Of a stretch of DNA of 64,000 nt, positions 23,013-33,346 are shown one piece after another (the stretch's first letter is position 1; every line of letters begins with the position of its first letter). The translations under genes were made by a program, and so were the position numbers. Origin of the DNA: Camarhynchus parvulus (taxonomy: Eukaryota > Chordata > Aves > Passeriformes > Thraupidae); assembly GCF_901933205.1 (NCBI RefSeq), contig NC_044573.1:59088493-59152492 (forward strand), given 5' to 3'. The notes under the pieces were generated by a model. The model had not been told where the DNA came from. It made no database searches and was given only the letters and a program-made list of their open reading frames with translations.

Positions 23013-25503
23013 CTGCAACAGAGAACACAAACCTCCTCAGAATTGAATTTGAAGTAAACTACTGCATCTGAAAACATAACTGGTACAAAAATTATAAGAA
23101 TAAATACCATATAAAATTCCAAATAAAATAATTTTAAAAACCCCATAAGATGTTTAGTAATATTTTAAATATCAAGAGCATTATTTAATCTGAGAAGCCC
23201 TCCTACAGAACAACTGATCAGTGAAAATGTGAATTGAACTTTGTATCAGTCTGAATGGGAAAGACCTTTTAGATCCGAGACTCTTGGGAAGGCCTAGGGA
23301 GAACCAGTCCTGAAAAACAAGGGGCTGCTTTGGCTTCCACCATCAGTTTTCCTGGCTCTTCAGAGAGCTGGCTGCTCTCACCTGTTCAAGGCCTAGCTGG
23401 GTTTTCATCTCAGACTTTCGAGAAACGACTATGAGCAATCTTGCCATAGTCCACAATACAATAAGCAAAGTGTTTCTCTTGTAATGCTTGAAACACTGGA
23501 AATTGAGCAGACTGTCCAAGCTAAAAGACAGGCTGAGAACTCAGCTGTTACACATGTAACAGTTCATGCTGAATTTTGGATGCAGAAAAATGTGCAGAGG
23601 GCAAAGCAATTAAAACACATGTCCCATCAGAACTCATTAAACTAGGATTGTGCACATAGACTAATGCTCATTAGAACATAACATGTTCCCATGATGAAGG
23701 TAGTAATAGTTGGCAGTACACAGAGTACTCCACTAAAAATTATGCTTCTAAAAATACCCTGATTCATTTAAATTTCAGTTCATCAATATGAGCTGATTAA
23801 AAATCTATACACTTAGCTATTTGAGATAGACAAGCACCTGCTGTTTTTACAGCAATTACAAATATTAAGATCTTGCAAGAGAACATGGAGAAGTGCAATT
23901 TGAAAATACTCAAGGAAAAGTATGACTCAAAAGACTTAATGTGCTACTGATATTTCCCAAGGTAATTGTATAGGTTTTAATTAGCAACAAGTATGAACTT
24001 AATGTCACTTCTAAGAAATTCATGACATCTAAGTATCATAGTCTTCTACAAGTCAGATGAAAAATGTTTTTAAAAACTGAAAATGAACTTTCTTTTTGGA
24101 TACACTGCAGAAATGCATGCAAAAAGGGATGTGGACAAAACTGTAGGACAAATCTAAAGCATTCTAAACCCCAATAATATGAAAAAGCAGATTTCTGAGT
24201 CAGCAGCCTAAGATATATCAGCAACCTTGATAAACTGTCCAAAGAGCTGCACAGTTTCAGAAAAGTCTTAGTAAAGGTCTTCATTTTGTGAGCCTTACAA
24301 CTGTGCCACATGATGACAGAAATTCCCAAAAAAACCAGAAGTTGTATTTTAATTCAGAGACTGTACTTGAACAAAACAAATCTGACAGTGTTTAAAACTC
24401 TATATTGCAAATATACCAACCATATCAAACTTAAAATAGACTGCTTTCTTACTGCTGCCCTTGTCTTTATTTACCTGGAGAGAAAAAAAGAATTCAGGAA
24501 GATTTTCCTGACTAAAACGAAAAACTAGAGAGTTCTTCAGAAAATATTTGGACAATATTTTTCTCAACCTTACTGAAGTTGAAAACAGCTGTTCTGACAT
24601 TGAGTTTTGCACTTCAATTTTTCTGCACATTGTGTTATTTTAACATTTGAGGACATATATAACCTTGAGAGTAAAAAAAGTTCAGTGAGTTCACTATTTG
24701 GGAAAGTCTAAATTTGAGCTTCTTTTCAAATGCTAAAATATTGATCAGGAACAGAATAGGTGATTTAAATTGTTTTGTAAAGAATGTCATTAGAAAATAA
24801 GTGCTAATTAGCTTTTATTGAAGAATAATTTTTTTCAGAGATTTCTGTCTATTCTATTTGGCATACATCTTCTATTCATTCCATGAAGTTTAGTGACGTA
24901 TAAGATGTCACCAGAAAAATGAACAGACCAAAAAAAGAGAAAATAGATCAGGGGTATGATGTAGATATCTGTAAGGGAACAAGGAGGGAAACTGGAACAA
25001 AAATAAAGAAAATAAAGCAGAAACACCAAAAGCAGACTGCAAAGGAGGAGGTGATACTGTGGATACATGACAAAGATAAAATCCCAAATGCAAGGGAAAA
25101 TATACTCTTGTATACATTGTTAGGAGACCAGAAATGTACAGGAACAGAAATGAGTTCCTGAAACTCAGGAACCAAAAGCCTGTCAGGGCAGCAGTGTGTC
25201 CAAGGTAAAGCATCCATCTAATCCAGCAGGAATTAGCTGTTCGGGCTAAATGCTGCATCAGTACAGCCAGCTACAGGGCTTCTGATCAGAAGGTGACATC
25301 GTGTGCAGTGAAATCTCGTATCTGTGCACCTTGGTCCAGGCAAATCCCAATAACCTTTCAAAAGCGCAAGTGTACTACTTGCAATTAAAGCATCTACTAC
25401 AATGACATCAGCATATTAAAATTTACTATTTCTATTTTATGCAGTAACAAAATTTGTCCACACAAACAGCCAGCTAACACAGTACAACCAGAAAAGGCAT
25501 TAC
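23013..25503 (-). other. LAMA2: LAMA2 intron (W13-W14)
   Basis: A 2.5-kb AT-rich intron with no element I can identify. Open frames at 24840-25260 on the minus strand are hydrophobic by virtue of T-rich composition and do not look like a gene. Confidence 0.8.
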
Positions 25504-25663
25504 CTTTATTTTTTCTGTTAAACCACCAACAAACAGCACAGCGTTAACATCCACATCCAGAATGGTATATCCAGGTGGGGATACTGCACTGAATGTGGCT
25601 GGCACGATGCTGGCTTTAGGACCATCCAGAGCTCGCACTGATATTGTGCCATTTTTTCCAGTC
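25504..25663 (-). CDS. LAMA2: LAMA2 exon W13: LG1 domain
   Basis: A 160-bp exon with acceptor atctctag and donor AAAG|GTAATG. G completes an arginine codon from W12, and the exon ends in phase 0. It encodes TGKNGTISVRALDGPKASIV, then PATFSAVSPPGYTILDVDVN and AVLFVGGLTEKIK. The PPGYTILD and LFVGGL strings are alpha-2 LG1 markers. Sequon N-G-T is present. Confidence 0.97.
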
Positions 25664-26265
25664 CTAGAGATATAAAAAAAATAATTTAAGCATACAATGT
25701 CAGTAGTTACACCAAACATAGGAAAACTCTATTTTAAATGGTGCCTTTTAACAGAAGCACACATCACTGACGTGATTTTGCCTTATTTTGATACAAATGA
25801 TCACTTATGCCTGCATAAGCTAAAGACATCAACACAGAATCAGATCTTTTCCTCACCTGAACATCCTTTTTGAACAAAATTCACTATACACATGATGTGG
25901 ACCTTGCATTGACAAAAAAAAGAATGTTTATTAGATTACATTTGAACTGAAATGAAGTGATAAAGCACTTCAGTTTCCTTCACTGTGAGAAACAGAATTC
26001 ACATTTCCTGCAATGGAGCTGTCAGGCTGCTTTTCAAACAGTTACAAACCCCATTAGGTTCAAGAATATTACTTCATTGTTCTTTAGGAAACACATCTAT
26101 TATTGATGGCAACACAATAGCATTTATTAACTGTTTCTGCATCAGTTTGTTTTCTACTCATTTGATATTAATGTACTAACTGGCACGGAAGGAGTTAGCT
26201 GACATATTTTTACAGCAGAAGGAACACACTGTGGAGAGATATGATTGCTGAATCCTCTTTCTGAA

Positions 26266-26440
26266 ACTTCTAATAGATGGGTCTCACATTTACCAGTTTG
26301 CAGCCACCTGGGATGTCAGCAGCTGAAGAGGACTGCTGGTATATGACTGAAAGTGGCTCTCTCAGTAGTCTTGGGTGGATTCCATCCCCATGGACTTGTG
26401 TGGGTCTAAGGTGCAACTGGTTTATAGCAGAAGGTTTACT
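26266..26440 (-). mobile_element. CR1 LINE fragment, reverse transcriptase region, inverted
   Basis: Read on the minus strand the sequence translates as VHGDGIHPRLLREPLSVIYQ, then QSSSAADIPGGCKLVNVRPI. That follows the CR1 reverse transcriptase pattern G-P-D-G-I-H-P-x-x-L ... P-L-S-x-I-x-x-x-S ... N-V-x-P-I. The fragment has no complete open frame of the parent protein. It is probably the inverted 5' part of the CR1 copy that continues at about 26800 on the plus strand. Confidence 0.75.
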
Positions 26441-26799
26441 GACGGGAAGCCCTTTAAGGGATAAAAGTAATAATTCTTGAAAAACCAAGAGTCACTGAGC
26501 AGACTAACACTTTTTAGGATGTCTAATAATTCACAAATAGTATGGATGTCTTTCATCTTCAAACAGACTGAAATGCTCACAATGGAGTCTCTTCTATAAA
26601 TAATTCTCTCTTATTTAGGGAGGACAATGGAGCTTGAAGAAAGATCTTGGCTAACTTGACAGCAAAAAGACATTGCTACCCTGTGCATGACAAGTTATCA
26701 GGTTGGAAGATATTGTTCTAGTGATAGTCAGTTCTGTAAAACTGGTGGATTACAGAGGATGTATCAGCACTGTGGGGCTGATATGCAGAAGGACACTGA

Positions 26800-27662
26800 A
26801 AGAACACTAAACTGGGAGAAGCTGGCAACTTCCTTGAAGGCAGACAGGCCCTGCAGAAAGACCTGGACAAACCAGAGAGTTGGGCAATCACCAACCGTAT
26901 GAAATTTAACAAGGGCAAGTGCCGTATTCTGCACCTGGGATGGGGTTGTGTGCACAGACTGGGGAACGAGAGGCTGGAGAGCAGCCCCATGAAAAGGGAC
27001 CTGGTCAACGGCAAGTTGAACATGAGTTGGGGCAGCCAGAAGGGCCACATGTGTCCTGGAGGGCATCAGGCACAACATCACCAGCTGGGCAAGGGAGGGG
27101 ATTGTCCCACTCTGCACTGCACTGTGGTGGCCTCACCTCAAGTGCTGGGGGCAGTTTTGGGTGCCCCAATATAAAAAAAAGACATTAAAGTATTAGAGAA
27201 AGTTCAAAGCATGGCCACGTTCAAAGCAAGAATAGTGAAGAGTCTGGAGGGGAAGCCTTATCAGGTGTGGCTGAAGTCACTTGGTCTATTCAGCCTGGAG
27301 AAGAGGAGACTGAGGGGAGACCTCATTGCAGACTTCAACATCCTCACAAGCGGAAATGGAGGGACAGGTACTGATCTCTTTAGTCCTGTGATCAGCGATA
27401 GGACCTGAGAGAACAGCATGAAGCTGAGCTGGGGGAGGTTTAGGCTGGATATCAGAAAAAAGTTTTCCATCCTGAGGGTGGCTGAGTTCTGGAACAAGCT
27501 CCCCATGGAAGTGGTCACAACACCAAGACTGCCTGAATTCAAGTAGTATTTGGACAACGCTGTCAGGTACATAGTGTGTCTCTTGTGGGTGTCCTGGAGC
27601 TGGCCGGGAGTTGGGCTTGATGATCCTGATGGGTGCCTCCAACTCAGCATATTCGATATTCT
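26800..27662 (+). mobile_element. CR1 LINE fragment, ORF2 C-terminal part and 3' end
   Basis: The plus strand contains MKFNKGKCRILHLG and [13 protein letters not shown], both typical of the end of the CR1 ORF2 protein, and then the CR1 3' UTR wording ggcttgatgatcctgatggg and tcagcatattcgatattcta at the terminus. Frames are broken by indels and stops, so it is dead. The left boundary is approximate, because clear CR1 similarity begins around 26800-26830. Confidence 0.85.
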
Positions 27663-28969
27663 ACAAAAAATTTGTGTAATGACATGCTATGTTTGCTCCT
27701 AAGGAGAGACATGATATAAATGAGATGACTTTAGAAAGCACCTCATCAGCATTAAATGATAAACTACCACATAGTAAACTCTACTCCTTGACCCCTTGAA
27801 AACACAGGAAAGCTTCACTGAAAAGCATGGCTTATATTTGCTACAGTACTTTAAGACTCAATTCTTGATGAACTAAACAGGATGTGTCTATAGTGAACTT
27901 GTGATTCAGGCATCCTTTGTCCTCAAAAGAAGGGCACTGCTTAAACTCTGTCACTAACAATCAAAACAATGGTAATACTTGAATCACAGTTGATTAAAAT
28001 CACAACTAATCAGGTTCTGCTCCTAATTGAGGCCTACTGAAGTCAAGTAACACTGATCTAGTGAGGCTCAAAAATATTCTCTCATCCATCTGACTGTCTC
28101 ACAAAATTGACATTATTTGCATGTTGTAAATCTGCTTTAAATAATTTTGTCACATACAGTTATGCTAGATTTTCCTTTGTTAATTGATACTTGGATTGAT
28201 TGCATCTTGATGCCAATTGGATTTGCTTCTGTAAGCAGGTAAGTAACTTGTGAGTGACATTTGCTCAACTCCTGTACCATCAAAGCACAGGGAATTCCTT
28301 TAGAAAGTTCTACAGGAATAAACAAATTTTACTTCAATTCCATTAACAAAAATACAAGGAACTTCCATTATAACATCTGAATAAACAATAAAATGCAAAG
28401 GATCAGTATGCTAAATAAAAAAGGTGATGAAAATTAAAAGTGTCCCTGGAAAAGTGATGCAGTAATTATCAATTTAGTCTAACTAACTGGAAATTTTGGT
28501 GCATGCATAAACTGACCATCTTCGATCATTACTCAACAGTCAGATTTTTCATATTTAGATTTTATTTAGAATGCTCAGCAAACTTGAGAATTTTCAAACC
28601 TCTGTGCCACATCTTTTTTTTCTAAGGCCCTTTGGGATTCTTAAGAATGGCCATCAACCTATGGTGGGTTCAACACCATATCATTATTATTGTAAATTCT
28701 TGTCATCACTGAAAACAATGGCAAAATTCAGTAAGGCCAGAATTTCATCTTATGTCCTCATGCTAAGCAGATGCCCTACTCCAGCTGCTCAGGCCATTCT
28801 GTTGGGCTGAAAAAGCCTGTGGCTGGAACTCAGCAGAAATTTGGAGAAAATGTGTGAGGGAATAAAATTAGTAAAACTCTCCAACAGGTTAGGAAGGGAG
28901 TTAGAGTTATCAAATTGACTAAAATGTTCAGAGTTGAAGATTCTTCCATAGGGTATGTGATTTGTGAAG

Positions 28970-29480
28970 TCTGCCTTAAGAATGCAAAATCAGTCCCAAG
29001 CTCTTCATCTTAATCCCACAAATCCGCCTAATGCCTCTGTAATGTAATTTTCCTAAACGCTGCTCTGTACTTCTGATTTGTGCAGCTGTAATCATTCTAA
29101 ATTGCTGATCCAGCACTTTGTTTGAAACTAATGGCATGCACATCCTATATATCCAGAACAACCAGCTAATAGGTAATGGGCTTTTATAGGATGTGTGAAT
29201 TTTATACCATGTTCTGGCTACATATTCTGCTGAAGCAGCTTTCTTGTAAATGAAAGCCTGGCATTACTTGTGTCATGAAGCTGCTTCGGTATGCATAATG
29301 TGAACTGGTGAGAATTTCAACAATTTGTATTGCACCCCAGTTTGTATTTTCCTGGCAGTAAGGTTTCATTAAGCCAGCTTCTGGAGACTGTGCCATAATT
29401 TTATTTAATTCTCTGCTCTGAATGGCTGATTTCTGTGATTTCATTAAATTATTTAAACTGAATGCCATTTCCTCTTCTGG
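28970..29480. other. Possible conserved non-coding element
   Basis: An AT-rich block with many homeodomain-type cores (taat, atta), E-box-like cagctg and few simple repeats, unlike the neighbouring intron. The texture resembles vertebrate developmental enhancers. This is pattern impression only and no comparison was possible. Confidence 0.25.
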
Positions 29481-30365
29481 GAGCTGTGCATGTTACCAGA
29501 ATTAGAGTGCTTTGTTTTTTTCCTCCTTCGTTCTCTCATTTTCTAACTATATTATCCATTCTCTGTTTAATACTATGTGAAATTAACTGTAATGATGCAG
29601 GAGAAATTACTCAGCTTTCTATCAAATGGCGATACAGCTGATGTTATCTAAATGACTAAGATTTATTCAAGATAAAGGCCACAGACTTATGCAATCCTTA
29701 TGCTGTGATTACTACACCATATGCCATGTGTTTGCTATTTGAATGAAAAATACAAGCTTCAGCTAACAAATTTGGGATTTGAATATTTATGTATCTATAT
29801 TTCTAAAGCTTAAAGGCATTAAATAGCTGATCTCAAATTACAACATATATTTTAACTTTTCGGAATAACTCCTCCTTCAATTTTTATGAACTGTATCTTT
29901 CATAAATATTTCCAGTCTGATGAGACATTTTGCCTATAGGAATGGCATTCTGAATTAGAATCAAGATACTGCTGTGTGAGAGACCATTCACTTGCAGTAC
30001 TGTATCAAGACCAGAAATTCAGAAAAGCTGCTGCTCTTTAAAATTCAAGGAGAAAAGAATAGTAGTTATTCAAGTGCCAAAACCTGTAACTGATTTTAAA
30101 TGTAAGTTAGTTGAAGAAGACAATCAATAGAGTCATAGATAAACAAAAAGGAATAAATATAAGGAGTCATAGACTGTTGATGCTAGAGGGGAAATGTGTC
30201 ATTAAAGTAAATCCTTGACAGAGAACAATTGACATTTCAATAGTAACTGTAGTGTATACACTTTTGGTACTAACTGATGCAGGTTCAAAACCTTTTGTCA
30301 AACCAGACTAGAATTTCTCATAGCAGCCATTTTTCTAAAATCTTGGAAATGAAATATTTACTTAC

Positions 30366-30499
30366 CTAGAGGCTTCAATCCGGTACCAAAACCCATCATC
30401 AATGGTCAGATCTGGATATTCTACCCGTCCAACTCCAGATCCCACATCCCACAGGAAGCTCACCTTGCCTTTGCGCATCTCTATGGCCAAGAAGTCGGT
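30366..30499 (-). CDS. LAMA2: LAMA2 exon W12: LG1 domain
   Basis: A 134-bp exon with acceptor catgtag and donor TCTAG|GTAAGT, phase 0 in and AG left over. It encodes TDFLAIEMRKGKVSFLWDVG, then SGVGRVEYPDLTIDDGFWYR and IEAS. WDVGSG occupies the position of the common YDLGSG turn, which is characteristic of alpha-2 LG1. The segment is nearly identical to the mammalian sequence as I remember it. Confidence 0.97.
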
Positions 30500-31389
30500 C
30501 TACATGCAAAACATGAAAATAGAAGTGATCTCATACTTTGATTAAGGAAGTTTTTCTTTTCACATTTCAGAAGGTCTAATGAGGCATCAGAAACCCACAC
30601 ACAGAAAGTAAAGAATTAACATTAATTCTTACATTGCTCTAAAATGAGACTCTCTTTTTCCTGTTTTTATTAGTTCAAATAAGGAATCTTAAGCTAAAGA
30701 CAGCAAATTATTTCTCTCAGTGATACGCAGCAAATGACTGCCAGACTTACAGAATATTAATATTGCAGTCATGAACAGAAGGATTTAACTTAGAGGAACA
30801 CTGAAACATCCATTGGATGGCAGAAAGATGTCAAGATACATGATGCCATCCAGCCTCTTCATTTTGCATTAGGAAAATAAAATACAAGTTGGAAATGTTG
30901 AAAAATAGAATACTTTTCCATTTACTGAATTCATATTGGTTGTTCTAGAAGTCTGTCTGCTATAGGCCTCATGGGAAACTGAATCATTCACCATTATTAT
31001 GCTTGAAATTGTAGTCTTGACTTAAAATTACAATAAATAGGAGCTTTGACAGATGCAATATGATTAGCTACTTCATTCCCTAAGGAAAACCCACAACCAA
31101 CTCCAAAATTACTTTGGTTGCACTGTGAATTTTAATGCTCTAATGTAGTTCATGTACAAGCCTGCTACTTCGTATCTAGTTAAAATAAAGATATATGTAA
31201 AAAATTTGCTGGTCATATTTTAGATATCACTATATTAATACCAAAGACAGTAAATGTCTAGATTATTTTAGACTCTCTACTACTGCTTTGAAGCCTCTGG
31301 GTGAAAAAAAGTCTTTCTCATCTTCTTTATTTGTCAGTAGTATGATTTGATTGAGCAACTCTGACATGAAAGGCAGGAGACAGACTCAC
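30500..31389 (-). other. LAMA2: LAMA2 intron (W11-W12)
   Basis: An 890-bp AT-rich intron with nothing recognised. Confidence 0.85.
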
Positions 31390-31533
31390 AAACTTGGCAC
31401 TTCCAAGGTAAAAAAGCAGATTGTCAGCAACTACAGTCTTCACATTGACAATGATGGTGTTGTATGTTCCCTTCTTTATTTCTGGTCTGTACGTGCGAAT
31501 ACAATTGCCTCCAGAGGACACGGACACTTTGAT
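31390..31533 (-). CDS. LAMA2: LAMA2 exon W11: start of LG1
   Basis: A 144-bp exon with acceptor tttgaag and donor TTT|GTGAGT, phase 0 on both sides. It encodes IKVSVSSGGNCIRTYRPEIK, then KGTYNTIIVNVKTVVADNLL and FYLGSAKF. SSGGNC marks the exit from the coiled coil into LG1, and LLFYLGS is the first buried strand. This is the hinge between the trimeric coil and the globular tail that binds integrins. Confidence 0.97.
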
Positions 31534-33191
31534 CTTCAAAAAAAGCATAACAGAAAGAATTCAGTTCACTGCTTATTATTCCAGAATTAACTGTAGATGC
31601 TTCCAAATAATTATAAGACTATTACACATTTTTTCCCTTCACATTTTTCTGTTTCATGTACCAGGGAGTTACTTGGATATGCGAAGAAGGTAGAAATTGA
31701 ATTTTCTTTCTGGGATTGTTTAGTAAAAGGAAATAAAATCTCTTTTTAGAACTCCCATTCAAAGGACGAACTGTGTAGATCAAAAATAGCTAGAAGATAT
31801 ACTGGTCTAATGCTGGTAACAGTGGAATTCTAGAAGTACAGATGGTCTATAAGTAGAAGATGCAGCTAGGAAAATAAGCAGCACTCCTGAAGGAATTACA
31901 GCATATTGCTGTTGGGTAGTCATAATTATCTATTTTTCCCTTGTAATGGCTTTGATTGTGCCAATTTAAGACACCTTTTCACAATTTTTTAAACCAACAG
32001 TTATGTCTATCACTGCTTTTACGTAGTCCCTAATGGAGTTGGCGTTCATAACTAAGTTTTATTTCCACAGCTGAGTGACACATGCATTTGGATCCATGCA
32101 TTGGTTTCCTCAGGCTCTGAGCACAGATAAAAACACTTGACTGTTTGCTTTCATAATGCCAGCACAAACATAATGACAGTACAATGGTGTTTCAATCCCA
32201 GCTAGACATGTTTAAGCATTAGAGGAAATGTACATAATGGTATCACCTTATGCTTACAGCAAACTCTGCTAAAAAGGAGAACAATTAGAGGACCAAACTC
32301 CTAATTTCCTTACCTCAGAAATGCTGAGCAGTTAAGTACTTCAAAGCCCTCAGACAGAAGATGAATGTAACAAAACATATCATTACTGCAGCCTGTCTTT
32401 CTGTTCTGTACAGATTTCATCGCATATGTGCTGAAAACTTCTTTCACCAGCATCCCACTATTTATCCTATCACTTCTTTCCCAGTATCCGATTATTGTAT
32501 TGATTATTTTTTTAAACTATTTTTCAACCATTTTTCAGGAAGATTTCTCAAGTACCATCTATATGATTCTTTTTCCTTTGCTATTTAAATCACAAGCTGA
32601 ATAATTGCAGTATTAACTGGATGATCCTAGAGTTGACAATATTACTGAATCAGGGAGATGGTCTCCAAACTCACTGGCTGACTAGAAACACATTCTTAAG
32701 TTCAAGTCAGCGCTGCTACTGGACAGAGAAAAAGAAAAAATATGGGAGAAGCAGATATACTCAGCAATTTCAGTGAGTCTGCGATGGTGTCATTCTTGAG
32801 TAATGTAAATTCTATGAAATGAAATCAGGGGCTTAATATCATTGCTGAAGCAGAAAAATGCATTTTTGTTTTCACAAAAATTTAATGATACTGTGACTCT
32901 TCTGCTGTACTATCACCTACAATAGTTCTTAAAAACAACCTTTTGAGATCCATTCCTACAGGTGTTAATCATTTAACAAGTGCATGTTTTAAATGAAGAA
33001 ACAAGACACAGAGTGAGAATCATCAGAATATTATATTCTTTTCTGAGAAATTATACTCCATTATTTGCTCTCTTTATGCATGTTTAGAATTAGGAAAGAT
33101 TCACACTGTAGAAAAGAAATAAAAAGTAGAAAATAAAATCCCGTCAGTACTCAAAAGGTTGGTGGTTTTTTTTCTGAGAAATGGGACTTAC
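31534..33191 (-). other. LAMA2: LAMA2 intron (W10-W11)
   Basis: A 1.7-kb AT-rich intron with nothing recognised. Confidence 0.85.
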
Positions 33192-33346
33192 CGAATTGGC
33201 TTGCTTCCGAGCTTGGTTTATCAGCTCTTTTATCTGAGAAATGTTTTTCCCTAAGTTATCCTGGAGCTCTTTGATTGGCTTGATTTTATCTAGCAGGCGA
33301 TCTGCTTCCTTTTCTAGGTTTTTAATACTGGAATCTGCATCAGCAA
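33192..33346 (-). CDS. LAMA2: LAMA2 exon W10: last coiled-coil exon (domain I)
   Basis: A 155-bp exon with acceptor tatgaag and donor TTCG|GTAAGT. TT completes a codon whose first base comes from W8 or microexon W9, and the exon ends in phase 0. It encodes ADADSSIKNLEKEADRLLDK, then IKPIKELQDNLGKNISQIKE and LINQARKQANS. The heptad-like spacing of L and I shows the alpha helix that pairs with the laminin beta and gamma chains. Sequon N-I-S. The helix ends at QARKQANS just before LG1. Confidence 0.96.

Larger units (their letters stand above)
25664..30365 (-). other. LAMA2: LAMA2 intron (W12-W13)
   Basis: A 4.7-kb intron. It contains two CR1 pieces in opposite orientation (26266-26440 and about 26800-27662) and an AT-rich block at about 28970-29480 that I flag as a possible conserved non-coding element. 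The remainder is unremarkable. Confidence 0.8.

Noticed and set aside
26899..27174. Plus-strand open frames that could look like a small gene.
   Set aside because: They are broken pieces of CR1 ORF2 and its antisense, not a host gene.
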